Positions 47,795 through 59,236 of a stretch of 64,000 nucleotides of DNA are shown one piece after another. Position numbers and translations under genes: made by a program. This DNA comes from Bidens hawaiensis. Taxonomy: Eukaryota > Streptophyta > Magnoliopsida > Asterales > Asteraceae. The notes under the pieces are model-generated. The model did not search any database. It was given only the letters and a program-made list of their open reading frames with translations, and was not told where the DNA came from. Position 1 is the first letter of the stretch. The number at the start of each line of letters is the position of its first letter. The stretch covers positions 1,124,501 through 1,188,500 of the forward strand of contig JAIQDT010000168.1 of the NCBI GenBank assembly GCA_021521415.1. Direction: 5' to 3'.

Positions 47795-48234
47795 AGTTCT
47801 CGAATATTCGTAGGGTTCGATTCCCTCTTCGTTACCATACAACCATCTTTTCCTTCTTTTATTAACTTTATTACGTTCATACACATAAGCATACATATCA
47901 TACTTACCTTATACATAGCGTTACAACCTGACAGTACGTGCAATATCCGAAGATCGTTCACGTACCATCAAGCAATCATTCATACATATCACATATATCA
48001 CATATGGCATACACTTATCACTTAGGATAAATGTATTAACAAAACATCGAGTATGCACACAGCCCCGAAAACATAACAAGGAATGGGGCTAGAAACTCAC
48101 CTGAACACGGTTACGTTCACCGTTAATCGTAATCCCTTTCTTCAGTTGTGCACGGCTGACTGTATAACAAGTATACGTATCAATTAACTATCACTTCTCA
48201 TATTGCATTTCTATCTTTATATGACCCACAACGA

Positions 48235-48335
48235 ACGGGGGTCCGGGGGCAGCGCCCCTGGCAGCGGGGTCTAGGGGCGGCAGCCCCTAGCAGGGTCCAA
48301 GGGGCAGAGCCCCTGGCTGGGGTCGAGCTGCCAGG
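48235..48335. repeat. GC-rich hairpin repeat, three to four units
   Basis: Units of the type GGGGTCTAGGGGCGGCAGCC and CCTAGCA, each a GGGG...CCCC hairpin. It stands out from flanking DNA by its GC content and has no counterpart in copy A. Confidence 0.85.
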
Positions 48336-48409
48336 TCAGCTTGGAAAAATTTTATTTCCATTAACTGTCTTAACACATTTTTCATTAGGTTTTTAATTTA
48401 TTTCCTAAT

Positions 48410-48838
48410 CGAACTTGACTTTAAGCGAAGTTAAACCTTAGGCGAACTTAGCTTTAAGCGAAGTTAAACCTTAAGCGAACTTAGCTTTAGGCGAAGTTAT
48501 CAGTTAGGCGAACTTGGCCGTAAGCGAAGTTATCAATTAGGCGAACTTGGCCTCAGGCGAAGTTACCAGTTAGGCGAACTTGGCCGTAAGCGAAGTTATC
48601 AATTAGGCGAACTTGACCTCAGGCGAAGTTACCAGTTAGGCGAACTTGGCCGTAAGCGAAGTTATCAATTAGGCGAACTTGGCCGTAAGCGAAGTTATCA
48701 GTTAGGCGAACTTGGCCTCAGGCGAAGTTATCAATTAGGCGAACTTGGCCTCAGGCGAAGTTATCAATTAGGCGAACTTGGCCTCAGGCGAAGTTATCGC
48801 TTTGAAGGTGAAGTTATCGCTTTGAAGGCGAAGTTGCC
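48410..48838. repeat. 33-bp minisatellite
   Basis: About ten copies of a 33-bp unit made of two halves, TTAGGCGAACTTGGCC and TCAGGCGAAGTTATCAA (or GTAAGCGAAG variants). Less regular units flank both sides. A diverged, shorter array of the complementary motif AAGTTCGC is in copy A at 23783-23925. Confidence 0.95.
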
Positions 48839-49480
48839 CAGTTCAGCCGCTGTTTGGTTTCTATCAAGCATTTTTGGCGATTTTAACACCCTTGTTATGG
48901 TTCGACATCACCCACTACGCTCCCCAACCGTTTTCGGTCGTATAAACACTATAAAGCTTGGATCTTTAAACTTCAAAGATCAAGAATCATACCTTTTTGT
49001 GCTTGTTTGGATCTCGTTTAACTTGTTTAATCACAACTAATCGCTCACTCTCTCTCGGATCACGCTCGTTCCTCTCCCTCGGCCGCCAGCGGTGTGTGTG
49101 GTGTGGGTGTGTTTTGGAGTGTTAGAGAATAAGATGGAATGAGTGATGTTTTAGGGTTTAGGGGATATTTATATCCCTTAAGCCCATGGACCTAAGGCCC
49201 ATTCTCATTTAACCCATCTCAATTAATCTAAGTCCATGATCCGCTCCTTACTCGATATTAAATAATCAATAACGCGAAATCACTAAACATAACTTTCTTT
49301 ATTCAACATTAAAATTTCAGGATGTTACAAACACCTTCAGATTAGAAACTTTCGTTCAAATTGAAGAGAATGCAGTTTTTTTTTTCAATTGTAGTATGTT
49401 TTGCAATGACTATTAACAAAAGTCATGGTTAATCTCTAGCAAAAATAAGATGAAGAAGATGTTCATGGCCAAGTGCATGC

Positions 49481-50431
49481 TTTACAGGAGGAAAATAAAT
49501 ATATTGGTTGCATATAGACAAGATTCAGGGAAAATCTATTAAACTCATTTCCAAATAATACTGTAAAAAGAAAGCTATGTTTCTATAATATATTAAACTA
49601 TTCTCTAACCAAGGCCATTGTGCAATTTGATTTTGTACTATCAATATATCATATGTTGGAGACACTTGTCTTCGTGGATATAAAGATTATTAATATAGAT
49701 CAATAACTAAAACCAATAATTTAAGATTTATACATACTGTTGGGCTCAATGAGAACTACTAAATATTTATGAACCACTAAAATTTATTTAGTTCACCTTT
49801 TGTTTGTATTAAAAGATTAATACATTATTAGTATCTTACTAATGGAAAATAAAATGCGTCACTATATCAAATGGTTGCCACATCCGGACTATTATTAGCA
49901 GCCATATGGATATGTAGTTAGGCATGCCAAAATGTATTGTTGTGCAAGTTCTTGTCATGATTTAGAACATGTTTGAGCTAATATGGGTTATTAGCATCTT
50001 GAGTTCAAGTCATAACAAGTTCAAGTCAAGATTAGAGTGTATACAAGTTATGGCTCTATGAATCGTTAACAAGTCATATAAGCCAATTGATGTTTCTAAG
50101 TGTTTAGTTATTAGCTATTAAAAAAACCAATTTATTCCTTTTTATATTAATCTTTGACAACACCGAAATACTGCAAATTAAAGTATAAACCTTATATACT
50201 AGGAAATATTTAGGGAGTTGTAAATACTAAATTTATGATACTTTTGTTAAATAAATAGTTAAATTGTATAGACTTTTGTTCGTGTTTATTTTAAATTACA
50301 CTTCAAGTAGTTCTTTCTACATCTTGTCAAAGTGAAACGTATTTAAACTATAAAAAAAAACACGAGGCTCACAGTTGGATGTCAATCCTTACATGTTGAA
50401 GAGATAAAATAATTCGCGAATTAACTATTGG
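49481..50431. other. AT-rich non-coding stretch
   Basis: No gene recognised between the two helicase fragments. Confidence 0.4.
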
Positions 50432-50656
50432 ATATAGGTGAAGGGAATGTTTGGGGGGTCCAAATGACGACGAATGAATGTACAAATTCCCGATGATATT
50501 TTAATTAACAATTCATTATATCCAGTATATGATTTAATAGACTTTGTATATCCGTCGATTTTAGACAAGTTCAATGAACTTACTTTCAAGAACGGACAAT
50601 ATTGTCGATTAAAATTATATATGTTTATTAGACGATTTTTATATTTCCACCCGTGA
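50432..50656 (+). pseudogene. Helitron PIF1-type helicase fragment (internal part)
   Basis: In one frame LDIGEGNV at 50432, then after a frameshift VQIPDDILINN, YDLIDFVYPSILDKFNELTF (50480-50600). This is the block in Helitron helicases that normally lies upstream of the LKAGV...LLRN block. Here it lies downstream of that block, so it belongs to another copy or a rearranged one. Confidence 0.7.
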
Positions 50657-50896
50657 CGCCCACGGATCAATAACCTAGTAATAATATAAAAGAATAAAAG
50701 AAAGGCAAAACCTCACCTAAAGAGCATAGCCTTTTGGAAAGGGATCGTAATTTACGGTTACCAAATTGAAGTCAATTAATTCCCGTGGATAAAAATATTT
50801 ACTCTTGGACGGCAATCAATAATCAACCCATTTAATTCACAAACGAAACGACTTACCAAATTCATTTGATTCGAGATGGCCGTTCAGAAAAAAATT

Positions 50897-50990
50897 TACA
50901 AAACTCTTCATCCATTTATAAATTAAGGTATTATAAATGGATGAAGAGTTTACAAAACTCTTCATCCATTTACAAAACTCTTCATCCATT
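50897..50990. repeat. Direct repeats plus 21-bp hairpin
   Basis: TACAAAACTCTTCATCCATT occurs at 50897-50916, 50951-50970 and 50971-50990. Between the first two, 50901-50921 and 50931-50951 form a perfect 21-bp inverted repeat around a 9-base loop. A related copy lies in the intron of the downstream gene (51306-51332). Confidence 0.9.
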
Positions 50991-51155
50991 TATAAATTTA
51001 CAAATTCATTTGATTCATTTGATTCATATGATTATTATTTTAGAAATAATTATTCGAGATATCAGAAAAAAAAAAAAAAATTTATAATAATATATATGTT
51101 AAGGTATTTATTATGTAAGCGTTTTGTTTTGATAAATGCGGGTATGCATTTTGCT

Positions 51156-51163
51156 TATAAATA
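51156..51163 (+). promoter_or_regulatory. TATA box of defensin-like gene
   Basis: TATAAATA, 54 bases before the ATG at 51217. The spacing fits a start of transcription around 51185-51190 and a short leader. Confidence 0.7.
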
Positions 51164-51216
51164 GCACTTCTAAAGTTCTAATCATTGTATTAGAGTGAAT
51201 ACACGTACAGATCAAT

Positions 51217-51702
51217 ATGGCCATGGAATACCTTTCTTTAAATTCTTACAAAACTCTACTGTCTTTCTTGACCATTTTCTTGGTTACTTCCTCAGGTAAT
51301 TAATTTCAAAACACTCTTCATCCATTTATAAATTAAATTTTATTTTATATGTAATGTGATGCAATGAAATTGCAACATGTAGTTCCGTACAAAGGTCGTT
51401 AACCTATAGTGTACCAAACCATGGTTGGAAGATGAGTAAATTCGTCTTTGTCCATAAAAATATATGTTAATTAGTTAAATAGCTATCAACTATGCAACAT
51501 ATATAACTAATTTAGCATAAAGTTAAGATTATTTTGCAATATACATATACATAACTAATTATGTGAAAAATAACTAAAGGTGCAATCAGTCTTGTGAGAG
51601 TAATTAAGCTATGAGATACCAATATGTCTACAGCTATATTACAAAAGTTATAATAAAGTTAATTACGCTAACGCACATACTTTTTATTATTACCTTGTAT
51701 TA

Positions 51703-51742
<40 letters not shown>

Positions 51743-52023
51743 CAGCTTAGCGATTGTCAACGCCAAATTTCCCAGGAAGTTCTTCGCCGGAATGCTACCC
51801 AATTGATGATAATTGTTGCACGAAGATTTGCAATAGTATAGATGCATACTGTATTGACGAACAGTCATGTCTTTGTGATCCCGGAAATTTATTTCATCCA
51901 CCTCCATCAAGCTCACCGACGTATAACGACCGGTCTTTATTTGAATGCGAAACTCAAGTTTGCAAGACTCCTTGTGAACCCAAAGATGGTTTTTGTGTAA
52001 ATGATATATGCCACTGTGCTTAA
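51217..52023 (+). pseudogene. Secreted cysteine-rich (defensin-like) protein, two exons, frame broken
   Basis: Exon 1 (51217-51295) encodes a signal peptide of about 26 residues (MAMEYLSLNSYKTLLSFLTI, then a hydrophobic end) and ends at a strong donor CAG/GTAATT. Exon 2, after acceptor TTTGCAG at 51745, encodes a cysteine-rich protein to 52023. Cysteines fall in two similar groups: C-x6-CC-x3-C-x6-C-x5-C-x-C and C-x4-C-x3-C-x6-C-x4-C-x-C, so the mature part looks like a tandem double domain. An intron in or just after the signal peptide is the usual layout of plant defensin-like genes. With the best splice sites a TAG at 51748-51750 follows the first codon of exon 2; a weaker donor (51283) with acceptor 51750 would avoid it. 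Likely a pseudogene, or a gene with unusual splicing. Function unknown. Confidence 0.6.
51711..51739. repeat. (TA)n microsatellite in the intron
   Basis: About 14 TA repeats directly before the exon 2 acceptor of the defensin-like gene. Its length may affect splicing. Confidence 0.95.
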
Positions 52024-52867
52024 TTAATAAAGTAACAATCGTCCATGTCAACTTAAATAATATTTCAGTCGAGTTTTATTTTTTAAGTAGTGAGATTCCC
52101 CTAAATATTTATTCGGAATGGGTTCGGTTTGTTACTAGATTGTGTGATGTGAATGAGATGTAGTGATTGAAATTTATAATATTTGATAGATAATTATAAA
52201 ATTTTAATCGAAATATAGATAAAAAAAATTAGTCTGTTGCAATTGTATATTTGGATTTGTATGCAAACCAGAATATATGGTCAACTTACTTATTATTTAA
52301 CCATGGAAGTAGGTGAACTTTTGATTTGACCCGCTAGGACTAGGAGCCAAATAGCCAATAACCAAAAGCATCATAACTCAAGAACAAAAAGTCCATACCA
52401 AGTTATGAAACAATTAAACAAATCTAGGAGTGTTTGTGATTGTTTTTTTAAAGTGCTTATTTCTTTTTGAAGAGGCAAAATGTTCAAAATGGCTCTTCAA
52501 AAGCACCTAAAACCTCCAAATTGAAGACCCTTTTGGACAAAAAACTCAACTGAGTCAACAATCGTTTCTTCAAGTGATCTGTAACGCCAACCCAGCACCT
52601 CTATTTTCTGAAAAAACTAAGTATGAATTAAAGTGCATTGGGTTTTATAATATTAAAGAATTTTGATAATATGAGCCATAAATTCTTTTTTCTAAATTAT
52701 CAGAGTGAGAGAAAATAAGGAAGAACTCCCTTGTTTAGATTCTCATATGCTTCTTGAAAATTTCTACTAATCTGATGGGATGTGCATATATATGCATCTT
52801 CCATTGGCCTCGGCCTTTTCATATACTAAAATCAGCGCTTTTGCTACGACCTCTTTATATCCTTCTG
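52024..52867. other. Non-coding stretch after the defensin-like gene
   Basis: 3' flank and AT-rich DNA; no further gene seen. Confidence 0.4.
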
Positions 52868-52926
52868 CACACACACACATACATACATACATACATACAT
52901 ACATACATACATACATACATACATAA
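52868..52926. repeat. (CA)n(CATA)n microsatellite
   Basis: CACACACACA followed by about 13 CATA/ACAT tetramers. Confidence 0.95.
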
Positions 52927-53394
52927 ATGCTATGGTTAAAAATGGTTAATTGCACCAAAATGTATCAGGCTGTCACCTATTTGAATTGTATTCATTGAAC
53001 TCAACATCTTGATTTTCTATGTTTTTTTTCCTTCTTTTGAACAACTCTAATATACTCCTAAATATATGCACATAACTTCTATTGCAGGATTTGATCCCTC
53101 AACCTCACAAGGGAATGCGCGCTTATTACACATTTCGATACCATTGGTTCTTCATTTTCATGTAACAATCATTAAAAGGCACATTCTGTGTAAGTAAATG
53201 CATTATAAAAAACTTCACATAAAAATGAACCAGTTGATGGATTATGGTGGAATTGAGGAATAGTAAGTATGTTGAGTCAACTAGTTAAAATAGTAAGTTG
53301 CATAAATTTGTGAGAAGTCAAGTGTTCGATCAAAATGTGTCGTGGCTCGCTTTAAGTTAGAAAAAAAATCAGCTTGAAAAACACAGCTTATATC
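52927..53394. other. Non-coding stretch
   Basis: No gene. A GGGATCAAATCC word on the minus strand near 53090 resembles a tRNA-type B box, but nothing else supports a tRNA or SINE. Confidence 0.3.
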
Positions 53395-53725
53395 TAAATG
53401 AGCCGAGCCAGGTCGACTTGGTTCGTAAACGAGCCGAGCCCAAGACACAGTTGGCACGGCTCGTAGCTCGCTTGAAACTGGCTCGAGGGCTCGTTTAAAT
53501 TAGACCCCAAATAATGATTATTATTATTATTAAAAGTATAATATATAAATATATATTCGAAGAAAACAAAAATGCAATAAATTTCTTTTTATAAATTTTG
53601 TATGGGCTTGCTAATTTTTTGATCTTTAATATGTCAATACTTGTAAAAACCAAACTATAAAAGAAAAAAATAAATAACGAGCCACGAGCTGGCTCTTATA
53701 ACAAGCTCAGCTCGAGCTCGGAATT
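53395..53725. repeat. GAGCCGAGCC/GAGCTCG-rich repeat
   Basis: Rich in AACGAGCCGAGCC, GGCTCG and GAGCTC words around an AT-rich middle. It resembles the island in CSN4 intron 9 (3228-3425). Probably a non-autonomous transposon; ends not defined. Confidence 0.4.
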
Positions 53726-55010
53726 TTCAAACTGAAAGGCCAAACTTACCTCAGGGTCTAGTATAGAACTAGATGGAACAGGGCTTGCAGTATGAAACAC
53801 ACCATGACATCCAGTAGCTTTAGGTTCTCCAGGTTCTTCAAATGAGCATATTTCTGATCATCCACTGCAAGAAATCGTGATAAAATAACTTACAAACAAA
53901 CGTACCGGCCCCAACTAAAAAACTCTTTCCAAGGGAATAGCTAAGAATTCTTTATTTTTCTGTCATATTCATATACAAAGCATATCTTACAGCAACAACA
54001 AAAAAACATATCCACTAAAATGTGGAGAATATTCTTGTTTTGTTCACGTGTGAGTTTTCTTTACTTGGCTTCTTTTATTTATTATTCGAGCTTGATTTGG
54101 TTACGTTTCCTACTTAAAGTGTTTTAGGATTCTAGTTGATTAAGTACGTTTTACTTGTAGTGTAAATAAGGGTGCATGGTTTCTATGTAAGGTACGACTT
54201 ACTAACTAATAAAAAAAAACAAAAGAGTCGTGGGTCAGCTTTACCCACAAAAATTCGGGCATCGCTGTTTATAGTTGTTCGCCCCCCCTTAACAAATTGC
54301 TACTAACATAAAAACCCACCCGTTGCAAAGTCATTGGTAGGTATAATAATGTAGGCAATTCATACCTTTATCGCACAGGATACTCTGACTCCAAAATTAT
54401 ATATAGACAATATAATTTACAACCACCCAAACATCTTAATGAAGGCAACTTTGTGAAGCTACTTGACAAGTTAAACATTGCACTCACAAAGAATTTGATA
54501 TCCGATACATATATACATTGCTATTTATAGAGACAATATGACATTTACAAATTGTACTATTGTTTTTCATGGCCGACCAAGTGGTCTGATTGTCCTTTCT
54601 TCTCTGCGGCCATTTCTTTTATCTTTTATATAGAGATGCCAACTCATTCGTACCAATGCTCCTTTTAGGGTATTACCCTTACAAGCCCCCCTAGTCAGTC
54701 GATGCTATGCTTTGTTGTAGGATCGTCTTAATATCTTCGTGTGGCTCCTTCGACTTTTCTCTGTCTGATGCCAACTGTCCTATGACTTGACAAGACCTCT
54801 TTCTCTGCGCCAGTTACGTCACCCCTATTTTCCGGCTTCCCAATCTGTCATAGGGTTTTAATTGCTTTCTTCTCTTTCTTTTATCATTTCATTCCAACCC
54901 TCTTCATCTTCCTGTATATCCACATGTACCTCTCTCTTTTCTTCTTTTGATATCATCACTTCATTGTGTCTTCTTCTTATAAAATCGACATGTCCATTCG
55001 GTTTTCGATA
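53726..55010. other. Non-coding stretch before the gag-like gene
   Basis: No gene. Part of it may be leader or LTR of the element that owns the gag-like ORF at 55011, but no LTR ends or primer site were identified. Confidence 0.3.
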
Positions 55011-56245
55011 ATGAGTGATGACAACGTTAGGGCTGTTGTTGATGAGTTTCATATTCCTTTGGACTTGAATCCGATTAGGGCCCCATTCGGATAAACCTAT
55101 CTATCCCTTTCCTAAGAGAAAGTTTCCATTTACTCTGCTATCTTTAAGGTGTCTAATTGTAGGGTTCCCTTTAGTAGATTTATGATAAAGGTTTTGATGT
55201 TTTTTTGCTCGCATATTTCTCAATGTCATTCTTTGGCACTTGCTCGGACCATTCTGAGGTGCTATCCCGGTCTTTTAAGAAAACTCCCGCCGTGAATCAT
55301 TTTAGGGCTTTCTATCGTTTGAACAGAGCTAGTCAATGGTTTATTTTTGAGAAACGTCATAACGTTACTCTTGCCACTAACCCTCATTCGAACTTCCGTG
55401 GATGGAAAAAATTGTTCTTTTACCTTGATGATCGTTGTTTGCCGATCGACATGAAGTGGCGATCTTTGACTCTTGCGATTGCAGATGAGACCCCTTCTCC
55501 GACGTATTATGATGATAAGCTTTATGATTTACTTAAGAAAAATCCCACTGATCTTGTATCCTATCCCGAGGTTGTACTGTTGTGGGTTCGATAAGTAGGA
55601 ACTGGTTTTCCGAGGATACTTACCCTGTTATGGTTGTTGATGATGAGGGTTAGTTCCTTCGCTTTGGCTTTAACGCCCTTTTACTTTTCTAGCCATATGT
55701 TTGTTGTCGATGCAGAGATGGACCTCGTCAGATTCTGAATCATAAGGGATCCGCTGAGACTGAAGTCCAAGAAGTAGCCTTGGAGACTGAGGATGTTCCT
55801 TTCGTTAAGTATACGGCCACCGCTGTCACCAATATCTGCCCTCCTGCTGTTCTTGGTTAGAAGCCTTCTTCATCTCAGGCTTTTGCCTCCAACCCTTCGG
55901 TTGTGTCTTCTGATCCTCCCATGGATCTTTCCAAAGATCAGTTCTGCCCAACTGATAAGGTGGTCGTGATATTTGACACTGGTTTCTCTGTTCCTGAGTC
56001 CTGACCCTGAAGCCACCAAGTCGGATGAGCCCGATTATCGGAATAAGAGGAATTTTTTAGATTTTGCAGGCAAGGATTCCTCCTTCAAAGCTACTGCAAC
56101 CAAGAGGGTTACTAGGTCAAAGGCATTGACACCTTCTTCTGGTGCTCGTTTGAAGACTGCTGCTACCGGTACTTTCCTTTCCTTTTTCTTATCTGCAAAT
56201 TCTTCTTGTGAATTGGTCTTAAGTCTTCTCAGTTTGTAGATGTGG
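55011..56245 (+). pseudogene. Gag-like protein of a gypsy-type retroelement
   Basis: ATG at 55011 starts MSDDNVRAVVDEFHIPLDLN. After two stops the frame reads KVSNCRVPFSRFMIKVLMFF and then, after a frameshift near 55290, VNHFRAFYRLNRASQWFIFE and GWKKLFFYLDDRCLP (55286-55594). This succession is what I know from the plant family annotated as putative gypsy-type transposon/Gag (often called transposase gypsy type). Later fragments to 56245 are Pro/Ser-rich. It is dead, and the 3' LTR of element 3 begins just after it at 56309. Confidence 0.6.
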
Positions 56246-56308
56246 TGATGTTGGATTGAGTTAGTGAGGAGGCAAACAAGTGTGCTTGGTCTTTTGTCGA
56301 TGGCAGTC

Positions 56309-56671
56309 TGTAAGTCCCGTAGATGGATCTTTCAATAGATATCAACTGTCTCTATGTTAGTGCGGAATCCTAACACGAGATGATTCAAGATGATAGACAA
56401 AAACACGTATATCACACAAGGAAATGCTTCAAAATATACGTATATTAAACGTCCGATGCTTAAGCACTTACAATACTCGTTTAACACAATGACAAAAGTG
56501 AACGGCCAACTCTAACCCTACACACATATTCTATATATAGGGACAACAATCAAGCCCAAAACATAGCCCAAGCCCACTGAGATCACAATGTGATCTCGGC
56601 TTACATACACAAAGACATAAACACGACCTACTATGATAAACTAAGTACAAACCTTAAATATAGACCCAACA
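56309..56671 (-). repeat. 3' LTR of element 3
   Basis: 363 bp, starts TGTAAGTCCCG and ends ACCCAACA, related to but clearly diverged from the LTRs of element 2. It contains the hairpin GAGATCAC-AAT-GTGATCTC (56579-56597) and is followed by AATCACTCCCTTGGTTTG, the polypurine tract region on the other strand. Confidence 0.88.
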
Positions 56672-56700
56672 ATCACTCCCTTGGTTTGTAGCTTCGTTCT

Positions 56701-59236
56701 TTAGTCGTGTTCCATGATATCGATATCATCATCCTTTAAACCACCTGCCCAAAAACCAGTTCTGATAATAGAAGCCGCCATACTGGTGTACTCTTTTGTA
56801 GCCGCTTCAAAAATTGGATCAGCAATGATTTGAAACGTGCTGAGGGTCTTGATATCTCTTTCTCCAAGCTTGAGCAAATCTCTCAGATCAACAAACCTGT
56901 ACTGCCCTTTACTCTTCTCTAAACGTATGACAACGGTAGTAGTCTCACTACCAAACATCCAGAACCTCATATTATCCAGGGTACCATCAGGAATGGCACT
57001 AGGAACAAGAATATGAGTAGCCTTATTTGTTGCAGGCGACATAACGTTCACCATGGTCTTCCCTGTTCTTGGATCCCTAACCCCCTTAGCCTTCTTTAGA
57101 AAAGAATCAGCAGTCTTCATGTTTGGGAACCCATTATCGACTTGTCGTCTCAGAAAATTCTAGAAGTTAGTGGCTCGCTTATCGTGGGTTGGGTTGTGGA
57201 ATGGAGCGTTGATCAGGTCGCTGAGATCTACCTTCGTCCAAGATCTCAAGTCCTTCATCTTCTTATATTACTCAGTATTCCCAGACCTTCGTTTAACCCA
57301 CTACATGTTCTTTTAAGCATCAAAACCCCATGACATGATTCCAAAACGATCGCCATATTTGTCTGAGAATCCCTTTTGAAAAGTGACAATAAACTTGTCT
57401 GGATGATCGGACGATTCAACATTCTGATTAGAATTCTTCATAATGAGGAGCTTTTTCTGAATGCGATCCGATTGTCCAGCAGTCTTGGGTGGAATTGAAA
57501 GATAGTGCTCCAGTGACTCGGAGCGTCAACATGTGCAGATGTACGTACACCGGAGCTCCCACCTTGATCGACATTTGTAGATTTCATGACAGGGTCATCA
57601 CTGCTCTTGAACTCGTCCCCAAATTTCTGAACAAGTTTCTGTTGGAGGTCTAGGTACATAGAAGTTAATCCTCCCATGCTGGACTGAAGCTCCTTAATCT
57701 TGGAATATTTGTCAGAGTTGCTAGCTTCGAGTTCTTGAATACGAACATCTTTGACAACTGAGTCTTATTCAAGTTTAAAGACTCGACATTGTAAAGCATG
57801 TACGTCCACAGGTTCAGCTTCCAGCACGACCCCCTTGCCCTTATTCTGCAAAAATTGATCTTGCATAGCAAGAATATGAGCAATCTTATCATCAACACTC
57901 AAGCTTGACTGACCCTGATCAATCGGGTCAGACGATCCCGATGGTTTATCAAAATCTTGAATATCAGCCTCAAAATTGAACTCTTGAGCAATTTCATAAA
58001 AAATATGTTCTTGTGTTTGATGCTCAGTAGTGGATGGACTCGTATCAACATGAGTCTCAGAAACTTCCGACTCACGTTGGTGTTGTTGTTGTTGGCTTGT
58101 TGTTGTTGTTTGTGTAGCTTCAATGGCCAGCACGTCAGGTATCAGATCTTTCTTCCTTCGTTTACGTGGAATGAGATCGGCGGCTGGTTCCTCAGGGGTA
58201 TCATCATCTTCATTCACAGCGACCGCTTGAGGAGGCTTCATGGTAGTCGACTGCAGCAGTTCTTTGAAGCTTTCAAAATCATTTAATTGCTCAGCAGACA
58301 GAGCAGCTTTTGTTTCATGGTGTTCAGACTCCATATGTTGTACGGGAGTCTCCTTATCTTCATCATCTGAAATAACCTCAAGTGTAGCAGTTCGTCTCTA
58401 AACTGGCGTCACATGCTCTTCAGTAATCTGAGCTCTAACTGGTACAGTCTCTGTTTCAGCAAAACGGCCAAACTTGACCAGCTCATGAAGGCCCTGATAG
58501 ATAACCTTTGACCCTTTCCTGGACTGCTTAATCAATCCAAAGGTATTGGGTCCCATCGACTTCATATCCAATGTCTCAACAGATTTAACAAGATCAGTGT
58601 AATGTGAATCAAAGATCATCTGTAAGAACCGAATATACATAAGAAACATTTCTTTCTTCTTTCCCTTCAGGTTGCTCATCATCTCATCGAAAACGAACTT
58701 GGAATAATTGAAATTCCAATCCATGATCAGAGCAACTACATCCGACATCTGAATGTGGCTAATCTCATCAGATCCTCCTTTTCGTCCCGACACATAAGTG
58801 AAGAATGTGTGTATAAAAAATCTCTATTAAGGATGGAAAATTTATTGATTGCAGGAGGATAAGATCCATAGTAACCCATTCTTGTTAATACTTCAGTAAC
58901 AGCAGCTGTCGAGTATTCCGTTGGGTAATCAGGTTGATCCCCAAATGAAAGGATCTCACGTATAATGGCCTCTGTGATGATGACCTACTTCTTTTGCACT
59001 TTGGAGTCTATTGAAACAGCTCCATCTACTCCTCGTTGGTTGATCGAAGCATTGTTCCAGAACTCTGTGACCATCTTCTTGCAAATGATACGAGTTTCTC
59101 ATAAGGCGTGAGAAATCATGCAAGTGTTGAGACCGACGATCATGGACTTGAACTCCTTGTGTATCAAAGGAGGTTCAAACAAGTGTCCAACAATATTATG
59201 AGTATCGACGAACTTTAGTGGAGCCTGATAAGCAAT
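56701..59236 (-). pseudogene. Element 3 third ORF (env position)
   Basis: Homologue of the element 2 third ORF, uninterrupted by other elements. The start is ATT instead of ATG (59234-59236). Readable blocks: the N-terminal domain from 59236 with frameshifts, 58793-58398 (GGSDEISHIQMS..., to HVTPV), 58334-57765 (acidic stretch, RKRRKK basic cluster, Q/T-rich, coiled coil), 57677-57438 and 57120-56701 (RDPRTGKTMVNVMSPATNKA, to the conserved end DDIDIMEHD). A TAG falls at or next to the same Trp position as the TGA in element 2. The shared block order in two diverged copies shows that the ORF was once under selection. Confidence 0.75.

Larger units (their letters stand above)
47213..49329 (-). 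mobile_element. Solo LTR, copy B, inserted in the helicase fragment
   Basis: 2,117 bp, in opposite orientation to copy A. The plus strand starts TGTAAGGCCCCGTCACCGG and ends AGGATGTTACA. The flanking duplication AACAC is perfect (47208-47212 and 49330-49334). Homology to copy A is clear at both ends and in between (for example the GGATTTACTCATAAACGCAG region). It carries three copy-specific repeat blocks: 32-bp units (47671-47794), GC-rich hairpin units (48235-48335) and a 33-bp minisatellite (48410-48838). Confidence 0.9.
47032..49480 (+). pseudogene. Helitron PIF1-type helicase C-terminal fragment, split by a solo LTR
   Basis: The first part (47032-47212) reads LVLKAGVSIMLLRNMNQKNG then LCNGTRLQVV, a diagnostic stretch of the PIF1-family helicase domain of Helitron RepHel proteins. 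It stops at the solo LTR. Immediately after the LTR and its target duplication the same frame resumes (TPSD, then stop, KLSFKLKRMQF, then CFAMTINKSHG, stop), which is the next conserved block, with helicase motif residues around TINKSHG. At least two stops show decay. The rest of the RepHel protein is absent here. Confidence 0.85.

Noticed and set aside
47776..47961. 61-aa ORF on the minus strand in solo LTR B
   Set aside because: Overlaps the 32-bp repeat and matches no known protein; not present in copy A.
48410..48838. CRISPR-like array of 33-bp units
   Set aside because: Units are contiguous without unique spacers, in a plant LTR; it is a minisatellite.
52754..52958. Overlapping ORFs with [12 protein letters not shown] or [12 protein letters not shown]
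   Set aside because: Translations of the (CATA)n microsatellite.
53080..53150. tRNA-like or SINE B-box word on the minus strand
   Set aside because: Only the B-box resemblance; no A box at correct spacing, no cloverleaf, no poly-A tail or flanking duplication.
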